From NCBI RefSeq assembly GCF_030169785.1, contig NZ_CP125854.1, forward strand, positions 868,001 through 932,000: 64,000 bases of DNA, given 5' to 3'. The notes under the pieces are model-generated. The model was not told the origin of the DNA, ran no database searches, and saw nothing but the letters and a program-made list of their open reading frames with translations. The translations under genes and the position numbers were made by a program. This document shows, one piece after another, positions 52,931-61,798 of the stretch (its first letter is position 1; the number at the start of each line of letters is the position of its first letter). This DNA comes from Bdellovibrio sp. 22V (lineage in GTDB: Bacteria; Bdellovibrionota; Bdellovibrionia; Bdellovibrionales; Bdellovibrionaceae).

Positions 52931-53524
52931 CTATTTTGTCATGGATTGTTGAACTTCTTGAGCTTTCGACAAGTGCTGTTGCACGTGTGTTTTTGTCTTT
53001 TCTAGGAAAGATTTGAATTCTGGATTCTTTGCCGAAGGAATGAACTTTTGTTCTAAATCGGAAAGAAGTTGCTGGTGCATCGAGATTTGATTTTCGATGT
53101 AAGCACTGTCGAAGTCCGCACCTTTTTTCTTTTTCAACTGTGACAACTGCTCTTTCGAGTCTTTCTTCAAAGTTTTTGCCATCTCGTTGGATTTCATTTT
53201 GATGTCGGCCTTTTTAAGAACAGATTTCGCTTCTTTATTGTTCGATTCATGCTCGGTTTCCATGTGTTTCGCAAAATCTTTTACTTGCGAGCTGCTTGCA
53301 CGGGATTTTGCTGCTTTCGCGGCATCAATTTCTGCATCGTTGGCAGTTTTCAGGATCTCAGCAATTTCGCTTTCAGAAATCATTGAGCTCATGTCTCCAC
53401 TTTTCATTTGCGTTGATGAGGGTGTCGTCGGCGTCGTTGTATCTTGAGCGAAAGAAGTTCCCGCAAAAGAAAAAGAGACAATTAATAAAGGAAGAGCAAG
53501 TAGTTTTCCATATGTCGATTTCAT
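52931..53524 (-). CDS. DUF4142 periplasmic helical protein
   Basis: The start at 53524 follows AAAGGAG and gives 197 residues with a signal peptide (LLALPLLIVSFSFAGTSFAQ). The mature part matches the DUF4142 ferritin-like helical pattern: ILKTANDAEIDAAKAAKSRA, VKDFAKHMETEHESNN and FDSAYIENQISMHQQLL. Members are often stress-induced in other bacteria; no metal site is established here. Confidence 0.88.
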   Translation of the reverse strand: MKSTYGKLLALPLLIVSFSFAGTSFAQDTTTPTTPSSTQMKSGDMSSMISESEIAEILKTANDAEIDAAKAAKSRASSSQVKDFAKHMETEHESNNKEAKSVLKKADIKMKSNEMAKTLKKDSKEQLSQLKKKKGADFDSAYIENQISMHQQLLSDLEQKFIPSAKNPEFKSFLEKTKTHVQQHLSKAQEVQQSMTK

Positions 53525-53607
53525 TGAAGACTCCTTTGAGTTTGTTTTTTGGGTAAGATTCAAAGGTCTCCTATTTTTTTACAAGTTGCTGATAAATCAT
53601 TATAAAC

Positions 53608-54918
53608 TTATAAGGCTGCGGGCTTTTCCCTTTTGATAATTTCCTTAGCCGCGCTCCATCCGCTTTCGATCGCTCCGTGCATGGTTCCTTGTTGCGAATT
53701 TTTCGCGGTTCCTTCTCCGGCCAGCCATAAAAAATCTCGAAAAGGTTTATTCCAATGCGATCGGGAACTCTGCACGCCAAGGTAACTGTAAGCCCCGAGA
53801 GCAAAAGGATCTTCACTCCAATTATGCCAGTGATGGGCGACAAGATTTTCTTTTAGAAAATCCATACTTCTTTTGCTTATTTTAGAAAGGGTTTTGAAAG
53901 CCATTTCGATAACTTTTTGTTCGGGCCAAAGGCTCATCTCCAAAGCTTTCGGCCCTCCTTGCCAGGCTACAAGAACGGGACTGCGCACAGGACTTTGCGT
54001 CCACCACGTCGGGAAATAAAACTCTGGTCCCGTATGCAGAAATGAAACCGGTTCTTTCGACAGAGTTTCCCAAAAACGTTTTTTGAAAATGAAATTGATC
54101 TTTTGTACATGTCCCATATGCAGCGTCGACAGAGCTTTCGTAAACTCCGGAATAACGGGATTCAGTTCAATGTGCGATTCCGGGTGCAGACTTTTTAATA
54201 CGCCGATAGGCGCCGTCAACACCACATGGCGTGCGGTGAAGTGAACTTCCTGCCAGTTGTTTTGCACGATGACTTCCGCTTTGTCGGGCCCCCAATCGAT
54301 TCTTTTCACTCGGTGTTGCAGTTTGATCTTGGCTTCGAGGCGCGCGCTGATTTTTTCGATGATTGAGGATGTTCCGTTCTGCAGACGGAATAGAAAGCGG
54401 CCATTCAAAGCACCTTCCTCTTCTTTTTCAGAAAGGGCTAAAGACTTTTCACCGATCAGATTCAAATCCGCCGCGTGAAATCCTTCGACATAAGCGGCAA
54501 AGAGCTCCTTTTTTTCGGGCAGAAGTCGCTGCCCTTCTTTCTTTAAAAATTCTTTAATGCTGCGGTCTTTGCTGGGATGGGGATTGAGTTTGGCGGTGAC
54601 TTTTTCCAAAAGTCCCCAATAGTCTTTATGCGAGCGAAGACGTCCCTGGCGCAAAGACAGATGTTCGTCATTCACATCGACAAAGCTTTCTTGCTCAAGA
54701 AGTTTTAAGAGGGCAGAAGGAGCGCCGTGAATGTACTCGGCGCCGAACTCCAGAGGCGGGTGATAACTCGAAGATTCATGCTGATAGGCACGGCCGCCAA
54801 GCCGGTCCCGGGCTTCTAAAAGAATCACGTCGAAATCCGCTTCGACAAGTTTTTGTGCACAGGCGAGTCCCGCAAGACCGGCTCCGACAATGACAATTCT
54901 TTGTGATGACGAGTTCAT
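53608..54918 (-). CDS. FAD-dependent amine oxidase family protein
   Basis: The start at 54918 puts the FAD-binding GxGxxG right at the N-terminus (IVIVGAGLAGLACAQKL) and gives 436 residues. The RDRLGGRAY motif, a DPFALGAYSYL stretch near the C-terminus and LAGEGTAKNS are hallmarks of the flavin amine oxidase/polyamine oxidase family. It would oxidise an amine or related substrate and produce peroxide. It begins one base after the stop of the OmpA-like lipoprotein gene, in the same operon. Confidence 0.88.
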   Translation of the reverse strand: MNSSSQRIVIVGAGLAGLACAQKLVEADFDVILLEARDRLGGRAYQHESSSYHPPLEFGAEYIHGAPSALLKLLEQESFVDVNDEHLSLRQGRLRSHKDYWGLLEKVTAKLNPHPSKDRSIKEFLKKEGQRLLPEKKELFAAYVEGFHAADLNLIGEKSLALSEKEEEGALNGRFLFRLQNGTSSIIEKISARLEAKIKLQHRVKRIDWGPDKAEVIVQNNWQEVHFTARHVVLTAPIGVLKSLHPESHIELNPVIPEFTKALSTLHMGHVQKINFIFKKRFWETLSKEPVSFLHTGPEFYFPTWWTQSPVRSPVLVAWQGGPKALEMSLWPEQKVIEMAFKTLSKISKRSMDFLKENLVAHHWHNWSEDPFALGAYSYLGVQSSRSHWNKPFRDFLWLAGEGTAKNSQQGTMHGAIESGWSAAKEIIKREKPAAL

Positions 54919-54919
54919 T

Positions 54920-55510
54920 TTACTCGACGATGACGATGACAATGGCTTTAGAAGCTTTGGCAGGAACCTTGACGGAGGTATCCGTATTCGGAATTCCCGC
55001 AGTTTCCAAAGATTTTTTGATACGCGCATCCGAGGTGCTAATCACGTCTTTAAGAATGTTCGGCCGTTCCGCCATGCTATAAGTCGACACCTTGGCGTCC
55101 AGAGGGAAATCATTGACGAAACTTTCAATGCTTTTATTACGATTATTGGCGATGTTTCTTTCTGCGGTGGAAAGTTTTTTCGTGTGCACGGAAGGATATT
55201 CTTCGTCAGCCCAAGAGATAACCTTGATCTCCTCAATCTTGCCTTTTTTTTCGGCCTTCTTGATCAAGCTTTCAATTTCGTTTTTGGCAGTTTGCGAAAG
55301 ATCGGCGGATCCCTTCTTGAATGAGAACTCGGTGACAAAAGGGGTTTCTTCTTCCGCAGCCAGCTGTTTCGACTCGATGCTGACCGTAGGAGCTTTTTTC
55401 TGAGCTTGTTTTTTCACCTCGGGCGCCTGTTCGGCAGGGCTTTCATCTTTTTTGGAAGAAGCGCAACCGACAACAACACTTAATAGAATCACTGCAAGAA
55501 GATACTTCAT
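54920..55510 (-). CDS. OmpA-like lipoprotein
   Basis: A 196-residue protein with lipobox VVVGCASSKK. A lysine-rich linker is followed by an OmpA/Pal-like fold: FVTEFSFKKGSADLS (start), EIEEIKVISWADEE and LSTAERNIANNRNKSIESFV (the helical Arg/Asn motif). It is shorter and lacks the classic TD-x10-LS-x2-RA-x2-V signature in full, so peptidoglycan binding is probable but unproven. It overlaps the upstream DUF748-like gene by four bases. Confidence 0.82.
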   Translation of the reverse strand: MKYLLAVILLSVVVGCASSKKDESPAEQAPEVKKQAQKKAPTVSIESKQLAAEEETPFVTEFSFKKGSADLSQTAKNEIESLIKKAEKKGKIEEIKVISWADEEYPSVHTKKLSTAERNIANNRNKSIESFVNDFPLDAKVSTYSMAERPNILKDVISTSDARIKKSLETAGIPNTDTSVKVPAKASKAIVIVIVE

Positions 55511-56562
55511 TGTATTTTACCTTTCTGCTTGGTCATAATGTCATAGCGATTTTCCAGACCGGGAGAGATCGGTTGTGCAAACCCATGTTCCACGGCTTCC
55601 TTAAAAGCTTTGCTGGCATTCCAATCGAATTTTCCATCTTTTACGGAAAAATCTATGATTGTGGCGACAGTATTGTCTGAGGCTCTGCGAAAAATCAGGT
55701 TGGCTGTGGCCGCCGACAGCTCAATGCCAAAATGTTTGAAACCTTGAAAGTCTTTTTCGTTTCCGACGACATCCAATTTGCTGACGAAGGGTTTCACGTA
55801 CCCAACGATGACATTTTCTTCGGACTTAGCTTCGACGAAGGCATCAAGATATCCTTGCTGAAAACTGATGGGAGCCGCTCTTTGGGTGAAGGGATTTAGA
55901 TTTTTCATTTCGAACTTTTGAACTTCCGCGGAAACATGCCATGGCAGAGGTTTGATGATAGTGCTGTATTCGCCAACCAATTTTAGGACGGAAGAACCTT
56001 GAACGGTTCCCCGCACGGTCGCCAGGGACCACGGATTTTCTTTATCAGGAGTTAAATTTGTCAGGCGGCCGTCAAGGTCGGAAACCCTTAAGCGCAGCTC
56101 GGGAGGCAAACCTGGAACGTCCGCAAATTGAAAATTCGAAGAACGTATATCGATCCGGTCAATTTCCAAAGGGAAAAGTTTGTCACCTAACTCTTGCGCT
56201 TCGTCTTTTGGTTTTTTTGGAGCTTTACTGGCGACGTCCATAAGTTCTTTGCTGAGCAAAAGATTGGCGCCGGTGACTACGATATCCGTTTTTATCGTGC
56301 CGCGAATGATCTCTCGCCAGGCAATCGAGACGTCGACAGCGTCGACTGTCATAAAGGGATCTTTTTGTGTTTTAATTCTGCCATCGATTTTTTCAAAGCG
56401 ATAAGCGCCACGCCAAATGGCAAGATCAAGTCCGCCGATGTGAATTTGATAGCTCGGGGAAAAGTCTTCCAAAAATTTATTGATTTGGCTCAGAATAATC
56501 GGAGGCGCGGCAATGCGGATGACAATCAGAATAACGAGAATAGAAAGTAAGATCTTTCGCAT
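55507..56562 (-). CDS. AsmA/DUF748-like envelope protein
   Basis: The start at 56562 gives 351 residues. One N-terminal helix (ILLSILVILIVIRIAAPPI) is followed by an AsmA/DUF748-type beta-rich periplasmic domain (IHIGGLDLAIWRGAYRFEKI, VDAVDVSIAWREII, LPWHVSAEVQKFEM). AsmA-like proteins carry lipids between membranes, often in large systems. It heads an operon with an OmpA-like lipoprotein and a flavin amine oxidase. Confidence 0.78.
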   Translation of the reverse strand: MRKILLSILVILIVIRIAAPPIILSQINKFLEDFSPSYQIHIGGLDLAIWRGAYRFEKIDGRIKTQKDPFMTVDAVDVSIAWREIIRGTIKTDIVVTGANLLLSKELMDVASKAPKKPKDEAQELGDKLFPLEIDRIDIRSSNFQFADVPGLPPELRLRVSDLDGRLTNLTPDKENPWSLATVRGTVQGSSVLKLVGEYSTIIKPLPWHVSAEVQKFEMKNLNPFTQRAAPISFQQGYLDAFVEAKSEENVIVGYVKPFVSKLDVVGNEKDFQGFKHFGIELSAATANLIFRRASDNTVATIIDFSVKDGKFDWNASKAFKEAVEHGFAQPISPGLENRYDIMTKQKGKIQ

Positions 56563-56654
56563 GTGCGAAGGATAAGTCACCTTCGCAAAAGGAAAAGAGA
56601 ATACCGCTCTAAGTGCATCATTACAGGAAACGATCTGCTAGCTGTATTTTTGCA

Positions 56655-57209
56655 TCAGTATTGCGAACACCAGTTTTGAGGTGTAATTACTTTTGTGATT
56701 TCATTGGCCCTCATATATAAAAACTCGGAGCCAATTGCTAAGCGCAGGCGTTCTTTGCGCAGAGATTGTGGAGAGACCACAAGAATCTGTCCGTAACCTA
56801 AACCATCCGTAGCAATGATGCCTGAATTCTTTTTTAAATTCCATTTCACAGAGCGTCCCGCCAAGGGTGTTGTATCCATTTCGGTAAGAATGTTGGATAT
56901 CGTGCCCACGGAGTCACGGCAAAGAAGGCGGAAGTGCACCACCGTTAAAAATTCACGATGGCAGTTTTGTGCGCGGGAAAATCCATAACCCACGTCACAA
57001 GTATTAAAAGCTTTTTCAGAGACACCCAATGTATCCGAAGCTCTCTCCATCCCGAGATGTCTTTGGATGGCTTGAACATCAATAGAGGAGACCGCTTCTT
57101 CCGGAGCCGCGGTCGGCACGACGGGAGGAATCTCCACAGTTTCATTTTTCGGAGAAGTGCTGCACGCCGCAAGGAAGAGTACGAAGAGAGTAAATATATA
57201 AAGTCTCAT
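56655..57209 (-). CDS. lipoprotein of unknown function
   Basis: A 184-residue protein with lipobox FVLFLAACSTSP. The mature part has four Cys (CDVGYG, NCHREF, LLCRDS, NWCSQY) that may form two disulfides. No family is recognised. It is transcribed alone. Confidence 0.75.
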   Translation of the reverse strand: MRLYIFTLFVLFLAACSTSPKNETVEIPPVVPTAAPEEAVSSIDVQAIQRHLGMERASDTLGVSEKAFNTCDVGYGFSRAQNCHREFLTVVHFRLLCRDSVGTISNILTEMDTTPLAGRSVKWNLKKNSGIIATDGLGYGQILVVSPQSLRKERLRLAIGSEFLYMRANEITKVITPQNWCSQY

Positions 57210-57300
57210 TCGATTATTTTCTCACGGAAGAAGTGTGCAAATCAATGTCCAGAAGTTAGACGAAAAAGAGAGCATTCCTGCTCCCTTTTTCATCATCTCA

Positions 57301-57600
57301 TCAGTGATGAGTGAATTTGCTTTTGAATTGATCGTATTTCTTTTCGATCGTGTCGCTGAACTTAGCCATAAAACCTTTTGCAGTGGCATCATCAATATGA
57401 AGGCTGTCCATTACTTGATGTACCTTTTGATTGCATTCTTCTTTAGGAAGACCGGTTTTTTCAGATACCAGTTCCGCGAATTCATCAGGGCTTGTCATGG
57501 CTTTACGGAGTTCATCTTGCGAAAGATCGATGTTGCCGAACTTTTCTTTCAATGCTCCGGAAAACTCATTGAATTTCGTTTGTAGTGCTTGAGTGTCCAT
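57301..57600 (-). CDS. CsbD-like small stress protein (first of two)
   Basis: The start ATG 57600 follows GGAAGGAG and gives 99 residues. Helical, charged; FNEFSGALKEKFGNIDLSQ and GLPKEECNQKVHQVM recall the CsbD pattern (KGKVKEKWG...TDDD...). No signal peptide. It is followed upstream by a second member at 57629-57910. CsbD proteins are induced by general stress in other bacteria. Confidence 0.7.
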   Translation of the reverse strand: MDTQALQTKFNEFSGALKEKFGNIDLSQDELRKAMTSPDEFAELVSEKTGLPKEECNQKVHQVMDSLHIDDATAKGFMAKFSDTIEKKYDQFKSKFTHH

Positions 57601-57628
57601 AGACAACTCCTTCCTTTTTCAAGGAACC

Positions 57629-57910
57629 TCAGTGTGAGAGTTTGTTTTTGATTTTATCTACTTTCTCGTTAAATTTAGCGGTCACACTGCTGCCGGCGCT
57701 TTCATATTTTTTATCCATTTCGGCCAGAAATTGAGAGACTTGTTTCTCTGCTTCTTCTCTGGACAATCCGGCTTTCTGTTGCACTAGACCGCTCAGTGAT
57801 TCTAAATTTCCTTTTGTTTGTTCGATATCGTCGTCGGTGAGGGCGCCCCATTTTTTGCGCAATTCACCCGAGATTTCTTTCAGCTTTCCTTGGAAGATAT
57901 CCTTGTTCAT
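57629..57910 (-). CDS. CsbD-like small stress protein (second of two)
   Basis: A 93-residue helical protein. FQGKLKEISGELRKKWGALTD and GLSREEAEKQVSQFL match the CsbD signature better than the neighbour. The two genes are 28 bases apart on the same strand and likely duplicates. Confidence 0.82.
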   Translation of the reverse strand: MNKDIFQGKLKEISGELRKKWGALTDDDIEQTKGNLESLSGLVQQKAGLSREEAEKQVSQFLAEMDKKYESAGSSVTAKFNEKVDKIKNKLSH

Positions 57911-58099
57911 GGGAACCTCCTTAGTTGAGAATACCTCTCTATAATCAGGCGCCTGTTTCGCGAAATAGTCAAATTTCCCACGCCAAAACTTTGACTCCTG
58001 TCAGGGAATTTCTGCATGGAAACATTTTCCCCCGGGGCAAAATTTGCCTGAAATCAAATATGTTGGTTCGCAGTCGCTGCGCCTCGACCACGGTCCTGT

Positions 58100-58115
58100 T
58101 GGCATCCGTGTTGCT
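58100..58115 (+). promoter_or_regulatory. sigma-54 promoter of the flagellar export operon
   Basis: TTGGCATCCGTGTTGCTT contains the -24 GG and -12 GC separated by exactly 10 bases (TGGCAT-N5-TTGC). Transcription would start near 58126 and read into fliL. Sigma-54 control of mid-class flagellar genes is common. Confidence 0.75.
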
Positions 58116-58163
58116 TAATGTATTTTCAGGGCCACTCTGTGGTCCGTCATCATGGAGGATGAA

Positions 58164-58700
58164 GTGGCTGAAGAAAAAGCGGCAGCAGTGGAAGCGTCGT
58201 CAGGCCCGAGCGGGGGATCTGGACAAAAGCCTATACTCTTAATTGCCTTGGCGGTTATCAACATGCTCGTCGTCGCTGGCGTTGGGTTTATGCTTTATCA
58301 AGGACGCAAAAAGGAAGCGGCTGAACCAAAAATCGAACACGTAATTAAAGGTGAAGCGGAAGCTCAGCACAAGGAAGCCACAGAAGAAAAAGAAGTGGTG
58401 GGCAAAGTCGTGCCGCTTGAAACTTTCATTATCAATCTTGCCGGTTCTAAGGGACGTAAAGTCGCGAAAGTAAACATGGAGCTCGAAGTAAAAGGGGACC
58501 ATGTTCTTGAAGAGATCGAAAAGCGCAAAGCTCAGATCCGCGATATTATTATCATTATTCTTTCTTCCAAAACGTATGAAGACGTTTCATCGCGTGAAGG
58601 TAAAGACAGTTTAAGAAATGAAATCAAGGACACGATTAACTCTTTCCTGGTTCAAGGAAAAATTTCGAACGTGTTCTTCACTGAGTTCCTTTACAACTAA
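58164..58700 (+). CDS. fliL: flagellar basal body-associated protein FliL
   Basis: GTG 58164 is preferred: GGAGG lies five bases ahead; the in-frame ATG at 58152 is part of that ribosome site. The product has 178 residues: a short acidic cytoplasmic N-terminus, one helix (ILLIALAVINMLVVAGVGFML), and a periplasmic FliL domain (LETFIINLAGSKGRKVAKVNME, IIIIILSSKTYEDV). FliL links the stator to the rotor. It is the first gene of the operon. Confidence 0.92.
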   Translation: MAEEKAAAVEASSGPSGGSGQKPILLIALAVINMLVVAGVGFMLYQGRKKEAAEPKIEHVIKGEAEAQHKEATEEKEVVGKVVPLETFIINLAGSKGRKVAKVNMELEVKGDHVLEEIEKRKAQIRDIIIIILSSKTYEDVSSREGKDSLRNEIKDTINSFLVQGKISNVFFTEFLYN

Positions 58701-58709
58701 GGCAGGAAT

Positions 58710-59714
58710 ATGAATCAGGTACTTTCGCAAAGCGAAGTGGATGCTCTGTTAGCGGCGGTCTCCGACGGGGACGTGTCGTCTTCGGATTCTCCCAAGGCCG
58801 AGTCCCAGAACGTAGGAAAAGTCGAAGATCGCAAGATTGTTTCTTACGATCTGACAAGCCAAGACCGTATTATTCGCGGTCGACTTCCGCAGTTGGAAGT
58901 TATTTACGAAAAATTCATGCGCGCCTTCCGCGTTTCATTGTCTTCAGCGCTTCGTAAAATCGCTTCGATCACTTTGACTTCGACGGAATTTTTGAAGTTC
59001 GGTGAGTTCATCAACACGCTTCCGATGCCAACGTGCATGAGCGTTCTGCGTTTCGGGAATCTGCGCGGTTCAGCTCTTTTCGTTATTGAAAGTAAATTGG
59101 CTTACGCATTGGTGGACAGCTTCTTCGGTGGCGCGGATCGTCCTTATACAAAAATCGACGGAAAAGACTTCACTCCGATTGAACTTTCTATCGTGCAAAA
59201 AGTCGTAGGTCTTGCGATCAATGATTTGGAAATGGCATGGGCTTCGATCGAGAAGATCGGTTGTTCTTTCGTTCGTACCGAAGTGAATCCACAGTTTGTG
59301 GGTATCGTTCCTCCGACGGACGTGGTCATTGCATCGACGTTCGACGTCGAACTTGAAAACGCGACAGGCACGATTTCGATCGTGATTCCTTATGCGACAA
59401 TCGAACCGATCAAACAAAAACTCTCTACTGGTTTCCAAGTGGAGTCGGATCAAACGGATAAAAAACTTTGGACTTCGATCATTCAAGAACAGCTTCTTGA
59501 AACGGACATGGAGATCAAAGTGAATCTTGGCGAAACAGAAATCAAACTCAAAGATATGATGAATTTGAAAGTGGGCGACGTGATTCCATTGGATCAGGAC
59601 GCCTCCGGTGAGTTTGACGTGAATGTTGAAGGCGTTAAAAAGTTTAAAGGTTATTACGGAATACATCATGGAACTGTGGCGGTCCAAGTTACTCGCCCGG
59701 TGCAAAAAGGGTAG
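58710..59714 (+). CDS. fliM: flagellar motor switch protein FliM
   Basis: A 334-residue FliM. The N-terminal CheY-binding peptide LSQSEVDALLAAVSDGD, the middle domain with GGADRPYTKIDGKDFT, and the C-terminal SpoA/FliN-like domain (VNLGETEIKLKDMMNLKVGDV) are complete. It forms the C-ring and receives the chemotaxis signal. Confidence 0.96.
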   Translation: MNQVLSQSEVDALLAAVSDGDVSSSDSPKAESQNVGKVEDRKIVSYDLTSQDRIIRGRLPQLEVIYEKFMRAFRVSLSSALRKIASITLTSTEFLKFGEFINTLPMPTCMSVLRFGNLRGSALFVIESKLAYALVDSFFGGADRPYTKIDGKDFTPIELSIVQKVVGLAINDLEMAWASIEKIGCSFVRTEVNPQFVGIVPPTDVVIASTFDVELENATGTISIVIPYATIEPIKQKLSTGFQVESDQTDKKLWTSIIQEQLLETDMEIKVNLGETEIKLKDMMNLKVGDVIPLDQDASGEFDVNVEGVKKFKGYYGIHHGTVAVQVTRPVQKG

Positions 59715-59722
59715 GGGGATAA

Positions 59723-60088
59723 ATGGGTGACGATACATTGGACAATTTGGCGGATCAGCTCGTAGCTGAAGCCGCGGGAATGGCGGAAAATACCAAGAAA
59801 GCATCGGCAGCAGCTCCAAGTGCGACAGATCGCAACTTGAGCTTGATCTTGGATATTCCATTAAAAGTGTCAGTGGAGTTGGGTCGCACAAAAATGCCAG
59901 TGAGCGAACTTTTGAATCTCACACAAGGCAGCGTGATCGAATTGAACAAATTGGCCGGTGAACCTATGGAAGTCTACGTGAACGACAAATTGATCGCTCG
60001 CGGTGAGGCCGTCGTGGTGAATGAAAAGTTCGGTGTGCGTTTGACGGATATCATCTCGCCAGCTGAGCGCGTAGAACAACTTAAATAA
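59723..60088 (+). CDS. fliN: flagellar motor switch protein FliN
   Basis: A 121-residue FliN. Its SpoA domain LDIPLKVSVELGRTKM, LNLTQGSVIELNKLAGEP and ARGEAVVVNEKFGVRLTDI is complete. It follows FliM by eight bases, and together they form the lower C-ring and dock export cargo. Confidence 0.96.
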   Translation: MGDDTLDNLADQLVAEAAGMAENTKKASAAAPSATDRNLSLILDIPLKVSVELGRTKMPVSELLNLTQGSVIELNKLAGEPMEVYVNDKLIARGEAVVVNEKFGVRLTDIISPAERVEQLK

Positions 60089-60098
60089 GAGGTTTAGA

Positions 60099-60761
60099 AT
60101 GCGTTGGTTGCTTTCTTTGATCTTTGTGATTTCAGTTTCCGCTCACGCGGCGGAAGAAGCTGCAACAGTTGCAACGGCAACGGAAGTGGCTAGCGTTGAA
60201 ACGGCGAATGCCGCTGCCAGCGAAAATCTTCCGATTGAAAAGAATAAACCGGATTCACGTAAAGAGTCTGAAATTCCATTGAATTTGGAAAAGGACAAGA
60301 AAGCATCTTCCGACGGCGGAAGTCTTTTTAGAATCCTTTTTACGATTTCGATTTTGGGCCTTGTCGGTACGGGCGCTTACTTTTTCCTCCGTAAGTATTC
60401 CGTTCCCAAAGCGATGAAGCACCAAACGCAAATCAAAATCTTGCAACAGCATTATTTGGGACCGAAGAAAAGTCTTGCGATCGTGCGCGTGGCCGGTGAG
60501 TCGATTCTTATCGGGGTCACTGACCATAATATTTCCATGATTAAGTCTTTGTCGCTATTGGATGACGAAGTCCCCGAAGAAGCTCCGAAGAATTTCGGCA
60601 AAGTTCTCGATTCTAAAGTTGAGTTCGACGGAGCAGAAGATGACGCTCCGGCAAAATCAAAGCGCGTTGCTAAAGAGATCGAATCCGATGACGAGTTCGC
60701 AATTAGCGGAATCAAAGACATTGTTTCTAAGCGTCTTAAAGGAATGAGGTCTCTTCAGTGA
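60099..60761 (+). CDS. fliO: flagellar biosynthesis protein FliO
   Basis: A 220-residue protein with signal peptide (LLSLIFVISVSAHA), an Ala/Thr/Val/Glu-rich region, a single helix (ILFTISILGLVGTGAYFFL) and a cytoplasmic FliO domain (QIKILQQHYLGPKKSLAIVRVAGESILIG, written in parts). FliO helps assemble FliP. It overlaps fliP by four bases. Confidence 0.85.
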   Translation: MRWLLSLIFVISVSAHAAEEAATVATATEVASVETANAAASENLPIEKNKPDSRKESEIPLNLEKDKKASSDGGSLFRILFTISILGLVGTGAYFFLRKYSVPKAMKHQTQIKILQQHYLGPKKSLAIVRVAGESILIGVTDHNISMIKSLSLLDDEVPEEAPKNFGKVLDSKVEFDGAEDDAPAKSKRVAKEIESDDEFAISGIKDIVSKRLKGMRSLQ

Positions 60762-61516
60762 GAAAGTTTAACTGGACTCTTTGCAGTCTTCTTCTCTTAC
60801 CTTTGATTCTTTTTATCAGCTCAAGTGCGTGGGCCCAAGTCACTTTGCCGACAGTGAATCTGGGTTTTAAAACGACAGACAATCCGAATGAAGTTGTTAA
60901 CGCCGTAAAATTGATTTTGATCATGACGGTGCTGACTTTGGCGCCGGCGATTTTGATCATGATGACGGGTTTTACTCGCATCATTATCGTTCTTTCTTTC
61001 TTGCGCCAAGCAATGGGTGTGCAGCAAATGCCGCCAAATCAATTGCTCGTGGGTTTGGCGTTGTTCCTGACGTTCTTTGTAATGCAGCCGGCATTCAATG
61101 AAATGAACCAAAAAGGCATTCAGCCTTATATGGCGGGAAAAATTTCTCAAGAGGTGGCGATTGAAAACACATTGGCGCCTCTTCGTAAATTTATGTTCAA
61201 TCAAACGCGCGATTCGGATCTTGCATTGTTCATTAAGTTGGCCAAGGTCGACAAACCGAAAACACGCGCGGATGTACCGACAATGGTGCTTGTTCCGGCA
61301 TTTGTCGTTTCGGAACTGAAAACGTCGTTTCAAATCGGTTTCATTATTTTCCTTCCGTTTTTGGTTATCGACATCGTAGCGGCTTCGGTCTTGATGGCGA
61401 TGGGGATGATGATGCTTCCGCCGGTAGTGATTTCGTTACCCTTTAAGATCATGCTCTTTGTCTTAGTGGATGGATGGGGGCTTCTCATCGGTTCAATGGT
61501 CAAGAGTTTCGGGTGA
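60758..61516 (+). CDS. fliP: flagellar export gate protein FliP
   Basis: GTG 60758 overlaps the fliO stop. The 252-residue protein has a cleavable signal and four helices. Marks: TRIIIVLSFLRQAMGVQQMP, PPNQLLVGLALFLTFFVM and FIIFLPFLVIDIVAASVLMAMGMMMLP (in parts). It forms the central export pore with FliQ and FliR. Confidence 0.97.
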   Translation: MRKFNWTLCSLLLLPLILFISSSAWAQVTLPTVNLGFKTTDNPNEVVNAVKLILIMTVLTLAPAILIMMTGFTRIIIVLSFLRQAMGVQQMPPNQLLVGLALFLTFFVMQPAFNEMNQKGIQPYMAGKISQEVAIENTLAPLRKFMFNQTRDSDLALFIKLAKVDKPKTRADVPTMVLVPAFVVSELKTSFQIGFIIFLPFLVIDIVAASVLMAMGMMMLPPVVISLPFKIMLFVLVDGWGLLIGSMVKSFG

Positions 61517-61524
61517 GGTGAAAG

Positions 61525-61797
61525 ATGACAGAAGAATTAGTGATTCGACTTGGACAAGATGCGCTTCGTACAACAGCAATGTTGGCGGCGCCTCTTTTGA
61601 TCAGCACATTAGTTGTCGGTTTGGCCGTGAGTATTTTCCAGGCTTTGACTCAAATCAACGAAGCGACTTTGACTTTTATTCCTAAGATGATCGTCGTCGC
61701 GTTGGTCTTTGTTTTGGCCGGGCCCTGGATGATGGATGTGATGAGTACTTATACTGTAAATCTTTTTGAAAATATTGCCGTGATGGTGAGGGAATAA
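61525..61797 (+). CDS. fliQ: flagellar export gate protein FliQ
   Basis: A 90-residue FliQ with two membrane helices (TAMLAAPLLISTLVVGLAVS and MIVVALVFVLAGPWMM) and the conserved FQALTQINEATLTFIPK. It is eight bases after fliP. Confidence 0.96.
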   Translation: MTEELVIRLGQDALRTTAMLAAPLLISTLVVGLAVSIFQALTQINEATLTFIPKMIVVALVFVLAGPWMMDVMSTYTVNLFENIAVMVRE

Positions 61798-61798
61798 A

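Noticed and set aside
54919-55029. Upstream extension of the amine oxidase
   Set aside because: Arg/Ser-rich, overlaps the OmpA-like gene, and the FAD motif starts naturally at 54918.
59070-59891. 273-codon antisense frame over fliM/fliN
   Set aside because: Shadow of fliM and fliN, which are unmistakable; composition is His/Phe/Arg-rich without a family.
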